Counted from the first letter of the stretch, positions 16,999 to 26,003 are shown. The stretch: 64,000 nucleotides of DNA from DATJLY01 sp035532935 (GCA_035532935.1 DATKQE010000035.1:1-64000), one strand, 5' to 3'. Notes: generated by a model from the letters alone, not told the origin. A program made the numbers and translations.

Positions 16999-17753
16999 AT
17001 TCGTCGGCGCGCCGGCTTGTCTCGGTCCTGGTTCTCGTGGCGGTCTGGGAGGGCGCGGTTCGCCTCGGACTGGTCCCGGCGTTCTTCCTTGCAGCTCCGT
17101 CGACGATCCTCTTCCAGATCGTCAAGCTGGTGGAGAGCGGGGTCCTGCCGCAGAACGCCGGTGCCAGCATGATCCGCATGCTGTCCGGCTATCTTTTGGC
17201 GCTCGCCAGCGGCGTGGTCGTCGGCGGACTCATGGGCTGGTTCCGCTGGGCCGACGATGTCCTGGACCCCCTGGTCGAGCTGGTCCGGCCGGTATCGCCG
17301 CTCGCCATACTGCCGCTGGCCATTCTATGGCTCGGCATCGGCCAGGCGTCGAAGATCTTCGTCATCTGGTACGCCTGCATCTTTCCGGTCCTGCTCAATA
17401 CCTACGCCGCTGTCCGCAGCGTGCCGAAATCCACGATCGAAGCGGCGTGGACGCTGGGTGCATCACCGGACGAGGTGTTGCGGCGCGTCGTGTTTTTTCA
17501 TTGCCTGCCGCCGATCTTTACCGGCGCACGCATCAGCTTCGCCGTCGGCATGATCGTCATCATCGCGGCCGAGATGGTCGCGGCCGATCGCGGGCTCGGC
17601 TACATGATCCTGACCGCGCAGCAGGACTTTCAGACGGCGGACCTATACGCCGGCATCGTTACCATCGCCGCGATCGGCTTCGTCGGCGACCGGTTCATTC
17701 GCTGGCTTCGCACCCGAATCTGTCCGTGGTACGTCGAGATCGAACAGACATGA
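16995..17753 (+). CDS. ABC transporter permease (SsuC/TauC-like)
   Basis: Inner-membrane channel subunit, 252 aa, about six transmembrane segments. The coupling EAA loop is EAAWTLGASPDEVLRRVVF, where it docks on the ATPase. It overlaps the ATPase gene by four bases and the next flavoprotein gene by four bases (ATGA both times). This makes a single receptor-receptor-ATPase-permease import system. Confidence 0.92.
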   Translation: MNSSARRLVSVLVLVAVWEGAVRLGLVPAFFLAAPSTILFQIVKLVESGVLPQNAGASMIRMLSGYLLALASGVVVGGLMGWFRWADDVLDPLVELVRPVSPLAILPLAILWLGIGQASKIFVIWYACIFPVLLNTYAAVRSVPKSTIEAAWTLGASPDEVLRRVVFFHCLPPIFTGARISFAVGMIVIIAAEMVAADRGLGYMILTAQQDFQTADLYAGIVTIAAIGFVGDRFIRWLRTRICPWYVEIEQT

Positions 17754-18877
17754 CCGGCATGGACGAGGTCGAATCCGTCGTCATTGGCGCCGGTGTCGTC
17801 GGCCTCGCCGCTGCACGCGCGCTCGGTCTGGAGGGGCGCGAGGTCGTCATCGTCGAAGCCGGCGCGACCATCGGCGGCGAGACCAGTTCGCGGAATAACG
17901 AGGTCATACACGCGGGATTCCTCTACCCCTACGGCACGTTGAAGAGCCGCCTCTGCCGCGTCGGGCGCGATGCGCTCTATGCCTATTGCGCCGCGCGTGG
18001 CATCGCCCACCGAACCGTCGGCAAGCTGGTGATCGCGACCGACGAGACGGAGTCAACCGTGCTCGATGCGCTCGCGGCCTCTGCGTGGGAGAACGGGGTT
18101 GCGGACGTCGAACCGCTCGATGGCACGGCGGCAGGTCGCATGGAACCGGCACTGCGCTGCAAAGCGGCGCTCTATTCGCCTTCGACCGGCATCATCGACG
18201 TGCATCAACTGATGCTGTCCCTTCTCGGTGACGCCCAGGCGGCCGGCGCGGCACTGGCGCTGCATGCGCGTGTCGTTGCGGCGCGAACGCATCGAGGCCG
18301 CATCGTCCTGCGCATCGGCACGGATGAAGGAAGTGGCTACGAGATCGCCTGCCGAAGGCTGGTGAACGCGGCCGGTCTCGGCGCCAATGCGATTGCGCGT
18401 ATGCTTCATCATGGGGCGCTGGCCATCCCGCCGCTTTACGGTGCCAAAGGAAATTTCTTCGCCTTGCGCGGCTCCGCGCCCTTTCGGCGGCTCATCGTGC
18501 CGGTGGCGAAGACGCTGGAGCAGGGCGGCGCCTTCACCCTCGACCTCTCCGGCCGCGGCAAATTTGGACCCGATGTCGAATGGGTGGAACGCATCGACTA
18601 TGCCGTCGACCCGCGGCGCGCACCGTTCTTTGTCGCCGCGATCCGCCGCTACTATCCCGACATCGTGCCCGAAGCGCTCTCGCCCGATTACGCCGGCATA
18701 CGACCGCGCAATCAGGGCGAAGGCGCGCCGCCGACCGACTGGCTGATTCTCGGACCGAACGAGCATTCCGTCCCGGGCGTGGTGCATCTCCTCGGCATCG
18801 ACACGCCCGGGCTTACTTCCTGCCTCGCGCTCGGTGACCATGTCGCCAGGTTGCTCTGGCAGGACGAAAAAGGATGA
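17750..18877 (+). CDS. FAD-dependent oxidoreductase, DAO / L-2-hydroxyglutarate oxidase-like
   Basis: DAO-superfamily flavoprotein (PF01266), 375 aa. FAD fold VVIGAGVVGLAAARAL, followed by SSRNNEVIHAGFLYP, the signature of LhgO-type 2-hydroxyacid dehydrogenases, and RRLVNAAGLGANAIA. The C-terminus has HLLGIDTPGLTSCLA, also LhgO-like. It probably oxidises a 2-hydroxyacid or amino compound formed in the pathway. The ATG at 17750 overlaps the permease stop by four bases, tying it to the transporter operon. Confidence 0.85.
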   Translation: MTGMDEVESVVIGAGVVGLAAARALGLEGREVVIVEAGATIGGETSSRNNEVIHAGFLYPYGTLKSRLCRVGRDALYAYCAARGIAHRTVGKLVIATDETESTVLDALAASAWENGVADVEPLDGTAAGRMEPALRCKAALYSPSTGIIDVHQLMLSLLGDAQAAGAALALHARVVAARTHRGRIVLRIGTDEGSGYEIACRRLVNAAGLGANAIARMLHHGALAIPPLYGAKGNFFALRGSAPFRRLIVPVAKTLEQGGAFTLDLSGRGKFGPDVEWVERIDYAVDPRRAPFFVAAIRRYYPDIVPEALSPDYAGIRPRNQGEGAPPTDWLILGPNEHSVPGVVHLLGIDTPGLTSCLALGDHVARLLWQDEKG

Positions 18878-18881
18878 CCTC

Positions 18882-19352
18882 ATGCCGGACTGGCGCATTA
18901 CGGCGACTAACCATACCGCGTTTACCGTCTCGGACCTGCCGCGGGCGCTTACCTTCTTCTGCGACGTGCTGGGCTTTAAGGCCACGGGCACGACACGTCA
19001 GCAGGGTGATGCCGTGGCCAAGATCACTGGTCTTCCCGGCGCCGTGCTCGACATCGCCTTCGTCGACACGCCGGCGCACAGGATCGAGCTGATCCAATAC
19101 CTGGCGCCGCAGGGACAAGCGACATTGCCACTCCGTCCTTGCGACGCTGGTTGCGCCCACGTCGCGTTCGAAGTGGACGATGCCGAGGCCGCCGTCGCCG
19201 CGATCCGTGCCGCCGGATATCTCGCCGTGAGCGATCCGCAGATTGTGCCGGCCGGCCCGCGGAAAGGCGGCAAGAACGTCTATGTCAGGGGCCCTGACGG
19301 CATCATCGTCGAATTTCAGCAGGCGCCAGCGCGGGGCATGAGCGCCGAATAG
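18882..19352 (+). CDS. VOC family protein (glyoxalase/dioxygenase fold)
   Basis: 156 aa, two betaalphabetabetabeta modules typical of the vicinal oxygen chelate family. Candidate metal ligands are His in NHTAFTVSD (N-terminal), His in CAHVAFEVDD and Glu in IIVEFQQAP. Such enzymes isomerise, hydrolyse or oxygenate small substrates; the short length argues against a classic extradiol dioxygenase. Starts at ATG 18882, 5 bases after the LhgO-like stop, with AAAAGGA upstream. Confidence 0.85.
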   Translation: MPDWRITATNHTAFTVSDLPRALTFFCDVLGFKATGTTRQQGDAVAKITGLPGAVLDIAFVDTPAHRIELIQYLAPQGQATLPLRPCDAGCAHVAFEVDDAEAAVAAIRAAGYLAVSDPQIVPAGPRKGGKNVYVRGPDGIIVEFQQAPARGMSAE

Positions 19353-19363
19353 GAGGGCTAGGA

Positions 19364-20257
19364 ATGAGGATCATAATGTTGGGTACGGGCGCGGCGCTGG
19401 TCGATCCCGACCGCAACCATTCTTCGATCCTGGTCACGACGGGCGGTCGCCACTACCTCCTTGATTGCGGCCATGGGGCGACGCATCAGTTGGTGCGTGC
19501 CGGGATCGATCCGACCGATGTCGATATCGTGTTCCTGTCGCATCTGCATTTCGACCATATCGCCGATTTCCCTTATTTCATGCTCTCGACCTGGATCTTC
19601 GGCCGGCAGCGTACGCCGACCGTGATCGGGCCGCCCGAGACCGACCGCTTCGTTCAGCACCTCTTCGCCAAGGGAGCCTTCGCCAAGGACATCGAGGCAC
19701 GCGCGCAATACCCGCAGCGGCAAAAGAATTTCCACGTGCTCGAGCCGGTCGTGCGCGCGTGTCAGCCGGGCCTCGTCTACGAGGACGATCTCGTCCGGGT
19801 TCAAGCCTGCTACGTCGAGCACATTCCCCGCGAGATCTCGCCCTGCTTCGGCCTGCGCATCGACGCGAAGGAAGGAAAGTCTGTCGTCTTCAGCGGTGAC
19901 ACGGCGCCGTGCGAGCGCCTCGTCGAGTTGGCGCGCGACTGCGACCTGCTCATCCATGAATGCACTTTTCCGCAAAGGGCGATCGAGTTCCGCAGCAAGG
20001 CGGGCATCGGCACCTGGGCCCATACGAGTCCGCTCGATCTCGGGCAGATTGCGGTCCGGTCACGCGCCCGGGCACTGGTCGCAACGCATTTCGGCCATTT
20101 CGACACGACCAACGTCGTCCTGAAGAAGCATCTCGCCGCTCACATGCCGCTCGAGCTTGTCGGTCCGGAATTCATGGAGGATGTCGTGACCGACATACGC
20201 CGGAGCTATGCCGGCCCGCTGCACGTGGCGCGCGATCTCATGCGGATCGATCTGTAG
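19364..20257 (+). CDS. metallo-beta-lactamase-fold hydrolase (RNase Z-like)
   Basis: 297 aa. Metal-binding motif SHLHFDHI (HxHxDH), a further Asp in VFSGDTAP, and His in ATHFGHFD near the end. Similar to arylsulfatase/RNase Z-type MBL hydrolases, often of unknown small-molecule substrate in catabolic clusters. A very strong ribosome site (AGGAGGGCTAGG) precedes the ATG, 11 bases after the VOC gene, so it is probably the last gene of the operon. Confidence 0.88.
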   Translation: MRIIMLGTGAALVDPDRNHSSILVTTGGRHYLLDCGHGATHQLVRAGIDPTDVDIVFLSHLHFDHIADFPYFMLSTWIFGRQRTPTVIGPPETDRFVQHLFAKGAFAKDIEARAQYPQRQKNFHVLEPVVRACQPGLVYEDDLVRVQACYVEHIPREISPCFGLRIDAKEGKSVVFSGDTAPCERLVELARDCDLLIHECTFPQRAIEFRSKAGIGTWAHTSPLDLGQIAVRSRARALVATHFGHFDTTNVVLKKHLAAHMPLELVGPEFMEDVVTDIRRSYAGPLHVARDLMRIDL

Positions 20258-20435
20258 AACCGGGTACACACGCAGCAGCAGAATCCAGTGGCCCGGTGGT
20301 CCAGCGTTGGGGGCAAGCTCACAAGCCGGCATCGCCGATCAGATCTGGACCTACGAAGGGATCGCCGCGCTGGCGGACGGGGCAAACTGATACACTACCT
20401 TTGCTTACAACACCTTGACTTATTTGGGTTTTTTC

Positions 20436-20512
20436 TGGTAGCGGGGGAGGGACTTGAACCCCCGACCTTGGGATTATGATTCCCCTGCTCTAACCAGCTG
20501 AGCTACCCCGCC
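20436..20512 (-). tRNA. tRNA-Met (CAT), elongator type
   Basis: 77 nt including CCA. Acceptor GGCGGGG/CCCCGCT (G1-U72), D-arm GCTC/GAGC, anticodon loop ATCATAA giving CAT, T-arm GGGGG-TTCAAGT-CCCTC. The anticodon stem has a terminal G-A mismatch. CAT could in principle be a lysidine-modified tRNA-Ile2, but the body matches alphaproteobacterial elongator tRNA-Met. It stands between the MBL gene and the second MetE-like gene. The 178 bases to its right end (20258-20435) hold no gene. Confidence 0.93.
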
Positions 20513-20593
20513 GCCGAAGGCCCCGCATATAGGCTGCCGCGGTGTTGGCCGTCAAGACGCGGAGGTTGCGGCGGGGTGCCCTGGTGCAGCTTC

Positions 20594-21709
20594 CTATCCC
20601 CACACCTCGCGCGCCACCTCGACGACGAGGCGGAGCTTCCTGATCTCGTCGTCGAGCGTGATCTTGTTGCCCTCGACGGTGCTGGAGAAGCCGCATTGCG
20701 GCGACAGCGCGAGCTGATCCAAGGGCGCATAGCGCGCCGCCTCGTCGATGCGGCGCTTGACCGCGTCCTTGCTTTCGAGCGCCCCCACCTTGGTGGTGAC
20801 GATGCCGAGCACCACGGTCTTGCCCTTGGGCAGGAAGCGCAGCGGCTTGAAATCGCCCGAGCGCGGGTCGTCGTATTCGAGGAAATAGCCATCGACATCG
20901 ATGGCGTTGAACAGCACCTCGGCGACCGGGTCATAGCCGCCTTCGGCCACCCACGCGCTCTGGAAATTGCCGCGGCAGAGATGCATGGTCACGACCATGT
21001 CCTTGGGCCGCGTCGCGATCGAGGCGTTGATCAGCTTGGCATAGGTCGAGGGCAGAGTCTTCGGGTCCTCGCCGATATTGCGCACCTGCTCCTGCAGCTT
21101 GGGGTCGCAGAGATAGGCGAAGTTGACCTCGTCGAGCTGAAGATAGCGGCAGCCGGCATCGGCCAGCTCCTTCACCTCCTCGCTATAGACGCGGCCGAGA
21201 TCGGCGTAGAACCCGGCCAAGTCGGGATAGGCCTGCTGATCGATCGCGCCGCGGCCGCCGCGGAAATGCATGTTGCTCGGCGACGGGATGGTCTGCTTCG
21301 GCGTCGCGTGCGCGACCGATTTCAGGAACTTGAAATCCTCGACGAAGATGCCGCGCGGCCGGCTCAATTTGCCATCGACGCGCAGCCCCGGCGGCGCGAA
21401 CTCGATGTCGCCCGTATGGGTGTGAAACTGGGCCTTGATCCGCGGCGGGATCACGGTGACGTTCTCGAACTTCTCGAGGAAGTCGAGATGCCAGAAGGTG
21501 CGGCGGAACTCGCCGTCGGTGACGCATTGGAGGCCGATATCCTCCTGGAGCTTGACGGCGTCGCGGATCGCCCGGTCCTCGATCCGCCGCAGCGCCTCGG
21601 CGGAGATCGCGCCGCGCTTCCTCTCCTCGCGCGCGGCGAGCAGTTCGGGCGGGCGCAGCAGGCTGCCGACGTGATCGGCGCGGTAGGGTGGCGTGGTGCG
21701 GGCGGCCAT
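20594..21709 (-). CDS. MetE-like cobalamin-independent methyltransferase (C-terminal domain type), copy 2
   Basis: 371 aa, paralogue of the 1858-3006 gene, beginning YRADHVGSLLRP. The zinc ligands are again complete: His/Cys in MHLCRG (about 243, 245), Glu in YFLEYDDP (about 278) and Cys in LSPQCGF (about 339). A strong ribosome site (AAAGGAGG) precedes the ATG. It is divergent from the ligI-ligA-ligB-ligC module, which suggests a role in handling methyl groups released from methoxylated aromatics; that is inference. Which methyl donor or acceptor is used is unknown. Confidence 0.86.
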   Translation of the reverse strand: MAARTTPPYRADHVGSLLRPPELLAAREERKRGAISAEALRRIEDRAIRDAVKLQEDIGLQCVTDGEFRRTFWHLDFLEKFENVTVIPPRIKAQFHTHTGDIEFAPPGLRVDGKLSRPRGIFVEDFKFLKSVAHATPKQTIPSPSNMHFRGGRGAIDQQAYPDLAGFYADLGRVYSEEVKELADAGCRYLQLDEVNFAYLCDPKLQEQVRNIGEDPKTLPSTYAKLINASIATRPKDMVVTMHLCRGNFQSAWVAEGGYDPVAEVLFNAIDVDGYFLEYDDPRSGDFKPLRFLPKGKTVVLGIVTTKVGALESKDAVKRRIDEAARYAPLDQLALSPQCGFSSTVEGNKITLDDEIRKLRLVVEVAREVWG

Positions 21710-21832
21710 GGGTGCCTCCTTTGGTTGCCACCATCGTCGCCGCCCGAAGCGTCGGCGTCAAGAAAGCGCCCCGTCTGGAAATGCCGCAGCAATCGCGCTA
21801 CCTTCAACCCGCGCTGACGGAGTGTACGAGGC

Positions 21833-22705
21833 ATGGACGCCAATTATCTGCCGTTCCACCCCAATCCCTCGAAGCCGCGCTTTGTGCCGCCGGCCGGCGC
21901 AGTCGATGCCCATTGCCACGTGTTCGGTCCGGAAGCGAAATTCCCGTTCGCGCCCGAGCGGAAATACACGCCCTGCGACGCGCCCAAGGAAAAGCTCTTC
22001 GCGCTCCGCGACTATCTCGGCTTCGCGAAGAACGTGATCGTGCAGGCGACCTGTCATGGCACCGACAATCGGGCGCTCGTCGACGCGCTCGCGGCATCGG
22101 ACGGCAAGGCGCGCGGCGTCGCCGTGGTCGGCGCCGCGGTCACCGACGCCGAGCTCGCTGCCCTGGACCGCGCCGGGGTGCGGGGCGTGCGCTTCAACTT
22201 CCTGCCGCGCCTCGTCGATGCGACGCCGCGCGAGGCGTTCATCGGCATCGCCGAACGGGTGGCGCGGCTGGGCTGGCACACGGTGGTCTATTTCGAGGCG
22301 CCGATGCTCGACAACATGACGCCGTTCCTGAAGGCGCTGCCGACGCCGATCGTGCTCGACCACATGTCCGTGCCGAACGTGAAGAAGGGCGCCGACCATG
22401 GGGATTTCCAGCGCTATCTTGCGCTCGTTGCCGAACAGAAGAACGTCTGGGTCAAGGTGACCTGCCCCGAGCGGCTGAGCCCGAGCGGACCGCCCTATGA
22501 CGACGTCATCCCGTTCGCGCGCGCGCTCGTCGACCGTTTCCCCGACCGCGTGCTGTGGGGCACCGACTGGCCCCACCCCAACATGACGACGCACATGCCC
22601 GACGATGGGCAGCTTGTCGACATGATCCCGAAATTCGCCCCCGCCGCGGCGCAGCAGAAGGCGCTCCTGATCGACAACCCGATGCGGCTCTATTGGGCGA
22701 AGTGA
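21833..22705 (+). CDS. ligI: 2-pyrone-4,6-dicarboxylate hydrolase
   Basis: Amidohydrolase-fold TIM-barrel enzyme that opens 2-pyrone-4,6-dicarboxylate to 4-oxalomesaconate in protocatechuate 4,5-cleavage. 290 aa, the length of LigI. Motifs match: GAVDAHCHVFGP, LDHMSVP and WGTDWPHPN. Like LigI it carries the catalytic Asp in GTDWPHPN and the early HxH. It starts a run of four genes (ligI, ligA, ligB, ligC), 11 bases before ligA. Confidence 0.93.
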   Translation: MDANYLPFHPNPSKPRFVPPAGAVDAHCHVFGPEAKFPFAPERKYTPCDAPKEKLFALRDYLGFAKNVIVQATCHGTDNRALVDALAASDGKARGVAVVGAAVTDAELAALDRAGVRGVRFNFLPRLVDATPREAFIGIAERVARLGWHTVVYFEAPMLDNMTPFLKALPTPIVLDHMSVPNVKKGADHGDFQRYLALVAEQKNVWVKVTCPERLSPSGPPYDDVIPFARALVDRFPDRVLWGTDWPHPNMTTHMPDDGQLVDMIPKFAPAAAQQKALLIDNPMRLYWAK

Positions 22706-22716
22706 GGAGGGCGGCC

Positions 22717-23112
22717 ATGGCGACATCCGACCCGTTCGACGACATTCCCGGCACCACGCTCTTCGATGCCAAGAAATCGCGCGAGGGCTATCATCTCAAC
22801 ATGTTCTGCATGTCGCTGATGAGCGCCGAGAACCGCGCCGCCTTCAAGGCCGACGAGGAGGCCTATCTCGACCGCTTTCCGATGACGCCGGCGCAGCGCA
22901 AGACGGTGCGCGAGCGCGACTGGAACGGGATGCTGCAACTCGGCGGCAACATCTATTACACCTCGAAGCTCGCGGCGTGCGACGGCCTCACCTTCCAGAA
23001 CATCGCCGCGATCATGACCGGCTCGACCCAGGAGCAATATGCCGAGATGATGCTCAAGGGCGGCCGGCCGATCGCGGGCAACCGCAGCAGATCGGAATGG
23101 AAACGTGGCTAG
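22717..23112 (+). CDS. ligA: protocatechuate 4,5-dioxygenase alpha subunit
   Basis: 131 aa, the small helical subunit of the LigAB extradiol dioxygenase. Typical pieces are DIPGTTLFDAKKSREGYHLN, WNGMLQLGGNIYYTSKLAA and QNIAAIMTGSTQEQY. It has an ideal ribosome site (GAGGAGGG) and overlaps ligB by eight bases. The subunit caps the active site of LigB and has no metal itself. Confidence 0.94.
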   Translation: MATSDPFDDIPGTTLFDAKKSREGYHLNMFCMSLMSAENRAAFKADEEAYLDRFPMTPAQRKTVRERDWNGMLQLGGNIYYTSKLAACDGLTFQNIAAIMTGSTQEQYAEMMLKGGRPIAGNRSRSEWKRG

Positions 23113-23947
23113 GATCATCGCAGGCGTAACCACCTCGCACGTGCCGGCGATCGGCGCGGCGATCGACCGCGGCCGCACCGGCGACGCCTATTGGCAGCCG
23201 CTGTTCAAGGGCTACGAGCCGTCGAAGAAATGGATGGCCGAAACCAAGCCCGACGTCGTGATCCTCGTCTACAACGACCACGCCTCGGCCTTCTCGCTCG
23301 AGATCATCCCCACGTTCGCCTTGGGCTGCGCCGAGGAATTCCCGCCGGCCGACGAGGGCTGGGGCCCGCGGCCGGTGCCGATGGTGAAGGGCCATCCCGA
23401 TCTCGCCTGGCACATCGCGCAATCGGTCATCCTCGACGAGTTCGACCTCACCATCGTCAACAAGATGCCGGTCGATCACGGCCTGACCGTGCCGCTGTCG
23501 CTCCTGTGCGGCCAGCCGGCGCAATGGCCTTGTCCGGTCATCCCGCTCTGCGTCAACGTGATCCAATATCCGCCGCCCACCGGCCATCGCTGCTACAGCT
23601 TCGGCAAGGCGATCCGCAAGGCGGTGGAGTCGTTCCCCCAGGACCTGCGCGTGGTGATCTTCGGCACCGGCGGCATGTCGCATCAGCTCCAGGGCCCGCG
23701 CGCCGGGCTCATCAACAGCGCCTTCGACAACCGCTTCCTCGACCTCATGGCCAAGGACCCCGAGGCGCTGACGAAGATCGAGCATATCGAATACGTGCGC
23801 GAGGCCGGGTCGGAAGGGATCGAGCTGGTGATGTGGCTGATCATGCGCGGCGCGATCGACCGCGACGCCAAGGAGGTCTATCGCTTCTATCACGTGCCGG
23901 CGTCGAACACGGCGGTCGGGCACATGATCCTCGAGAACCGGCGCTAG
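23105..23947 (+). CDS. ligB: protocatechuate 4,5-dioxygenase beta subunit
   Basis: 280 aa, catalytic non-heme Fe(II) subunit of LigAB, which splits protocatechuate at the 4,5 bond to 4-carboxy-2-hydroxymuconate semialdehyde. Iron ligands: His12 in TTSHVPAIG, His about 59 in YNDHAS and the Glu in EGIELVMW. A catalytic His lies in GTGGMSHQLQG. It starts at a GTG (23105) overlapping ligA by eight bases, so the two subunits are translationally coupled. Confidence 0.95.
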   Translation: MARIIAGVTTSHVPAIGAAIDRGRTGDAYWQPLFKGYEPSKKWMAETKPDVVILVYNDHASAFSLEIIPTFALGCAEEFPPADEGWGPRPVPMVKGHPDLAWHIAQSVILDEFDLTIVNKMPVDHGLTVPLSLLCGQPAQWPCPVIPLCVNVIQYPPPTGHRCYSFGKAIRKAVESFPQDLRVVIFGTGGMSHQLQGPRAGLINSAFDNRFLDLMAKDPEALTKIEHIEYVREAGSEGIELVMWLIMRGAIDRDAKEVYRFYHVPASNTAVGHMILENRR

Positions 23948-23977
23948 CCATCCCCAGAACACGGAGCGAGCAAAGCC

Positions 23978-24928
23978 ATGAAGATCTGTCTCGCCGGACA
24001 AGGCGCATTCGGCACGCGGCACATGGAGGCGATCGCCAACATCCCCGGCATCGAGGTGGTGACGCTGACCGGCGGCCGCCGCGAGAGCACCGAGGCCTTC
24101 GCCAAGAAATGGAAGATCCCGCATTGGACGCAGGATCTCGCCGAGAGCCTGAAGCAGCCGGGCGTCGAGGCCGTCATCATCACCAGCCCGACCCAGGTCC
24201 ACGCCGAGCAGGGCGAGATGTGCATGCGCGCCGGCAAGCACGTCCTCATCGAGATCCCGATGGCCGACACGGTCGCCGATTCCGAGCGCCTGGTGCAGGT
24301 GGCGAAGGAAACCGGCGTGATCGCCATGGGCGGCCATGTCCGCCGCTTCAACCCGAGCCACCAATGGGTGAACCAACGCATCAAGGCGGGCGCGTTCAAG
24401 ATTCAGCAAATGGACGTGCAGACCTATTTCTTCCGCCGCACCAACATGAATGCGGCCGGCCAGCCGCGGAGCTGGACCGACCATTTGCTATGGCACCACG
24501 CCTGCCACACCGTCGATCTGTTCCAGTACCAGACCGGCGAGCTGCCGCGCGTGGCGCATGCGGTCCAGGGGCCGATGCATCCCGAGCTCAAGATCGCCAT
24601 GGACATGAGCATCCAGCTCAAAGTCCCCTCGGGCGCGATCCTGACGCTGTCGCTGTCGTTCAACAACAAGGGGCCGATCGGCTCGTTCTTCCGCTATATC
24701 GGCGACACCGGCACCTATCTCGCCTATTACGACGAATTGAGCGACGGCGACAGCAAGGCGATCGACCTGTCGAAGGTGGACGTGTCGATGAACGGCATCG
24801 AGCTTGAGGACCGTGAGTTCTTCGCCGCCATCAAGGAGCACCGCGAGCCCAATTCGAGCCTCGCCCAGTGCCTGCCCGCGATGCGCACCCTCGACCGGCT
24901 CGAACGCGAGATGAACGCCGAGCGCTAG
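23978..24928 (+). CDS. ligC: 4-carboxy-2-hydroxymuconate-6-semialdehyde dehydrogenase
   Basis: 316 aa, Gfo/Idh/MocA-type NADP enzyme that oxidises the hemiacetal of the ring-cleavage product to 2-pyrone-4,6-dicarboxylate. Dinucleotide motif GQGAFGTRH, then HVLIEIPM and LLWHHACHTVDLF with the catalytic His pair region. It completes the LigAB to LigC to LigI sequence encoded in gene order I-A-B-C. ligU, ligJ and ligK, needed to finish the pathway, are not in the window. Confidence 0.93.
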   Translation: MKICLAGQGAFGTRHMEAIANIPGIEVVTLTGGRRESTEAFAKKWKIPHWTQDLAESLKQPGVEAVIITSPTQVHAEQGEMCMRAGKHVLIEIPMADTVADSERLVQVAKETGVIAMGGHVRRFNPSHQWVNQRIKAGAFKIQQMDVQTYFFRRTNMNAAGQPRSWTDHLLWHHACHTVDLFQYQTGELPRVAHAVQGPMHPELKIAMDMSIQLKVPSGAILTLSLSFNNKGPIGSFFRYIGDTGTYLAYYDELSDGDSKAIDLSKVDVSMNGIELEDREFFAAIKEHREPNSSLAQCLPAMRTLDRLEREMNAER

Positions 24929-25037
24929 GCGCCGTCCGCGGCGCGGCCGCGGCGAGCGCCACGCCGCGATCTGCTTGCATGGGAAATGGTCGTCACCCCG
25001 GCGATCGCGCTGTCGATCCGTTTCACGAGGCCGCACC

Positions 25038-26003
25038 CTACGCCCGCACCTCCTGGCGCTGGAACGCGACGTAGGCGATGACGAAGAGGATGATCGTGCC
25101 GGCGACGAGGCCGATCACCTGCGGCCAGACGAGAAGCAGGCTCTGGCTCAGCGACAGCGGCGTTCCCATCACCGCCCCCTCGAGCTGCGACATGAAGATC
25201 GGCCCCAGCGCCCGCGTTGTCGGATGCAAGATGCCGAGCAGCGATTCGGCGAACAGCGTGCTCGGCGAGATGCGCGACAGCGCCTGCTGCAACTCGATCT
25301 GATGGAGGCTCGGCTGGCCGAACAGGATCTGCGCCGCGCCGGGCGGATAGATCGCGGTCGCGATGAACTGCACGATGAGCGGCCACAGCACGCTCACCAG
25401 CAGCCACAAACCCAGCGCCACCAGCGCCGAGGTCGCGGCCGAGCGGAAGAACACCGAACACATCATCGCCACCGCAAGCCACACCCCGCCATAGAAGATG
25501 GCGACGACGAGGAACGCGGCGCCGCGCGCCACCTCCTCGCCATTGGGCGGCACGCCCAGCGTGATGAGGCCCAGCCCGATCACCACCAGCCACAGCGTGA
25601 TCAGCGACACGGCGATGGTGGCAAGCCCGGCCAGGAACTTGCCCAAGAGCAGCGCGTCGCGGTAGATGGGCTGCGCCAGCAGCCGGCTCAGGGTGCGGCG
25701 GTTGAATTCCCCGTTGACGCTGTCGAAGCCGAGCCCGATCGCCATCAGCGGAATCAGAAACGCCAGCACCGACACGAAGGACGGCAGCGGATCCTGCGCC
25801 TGGGTGAACAGGCGGAGGAACAGGAACGGGTCCTGCCCGGTCGTCTGCTTCAGATTCTGAATCGCGGTATAGACCGCGCCGATGCCGGTGAGCAGCACCA
25901 GCCATTCGAGCACCAACATCCGCGCGCCGCCGAGATGATCGGCGAATTCCTTGAGGAAGACAGTGCCCGCGCCGGTGAACGCCGAGCCGCTACGCCGTGC
26001 CAT
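25038..26003 (-). CDS. ABC-2 type transporter permease
   Basis: 321 aa, membrane protein with about six hydrophobic segments, ABC2_membrane family, the exporter partner of the ATPase at 25990-26928. Its start overlaps the ATPase stop by 14 bases on the same strand. With the NEW3-domain protein upstream it forms a three-gene unit. Resembles permeases of NosY/GldF type. What is exported is unknown. Confidence 0.85.
   Translation of the reverse strand: MARRSGSAFTGAGTVFLKEFADHLGGARMLVLEWLVLLTGIGAVYTAIQNLKQTTGQDPFLFLRLFTQAQDPLPSFVSVLAFLIPLMAIGLGFDSVNGEFNRRTLSRLLAQPIYRDALLLGKFLAGLATIAVSLITLWLVVIGLGLITLGVPPNGEEVARGAAFLVVAIFYGGVWLAVAMMCSVFFRSAATSALVALGLWLLVSVLWPLIVQFIATAIYPPGAAQILFGQPSLHQIELQQALSRISPSTLFAESLLGILHPTTRALGPIFMSQLEGAVMGTPLSLSQSLLLVWPQVIGLVAGTIILFVIAYVAFQRQEVRA

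Noticed and set aside
20258..20435. Possible integration site or integrase remnant beside tRNA-Met
   Set aside because: No repeat of the tRNA end and no recombinase sequence could be seen.
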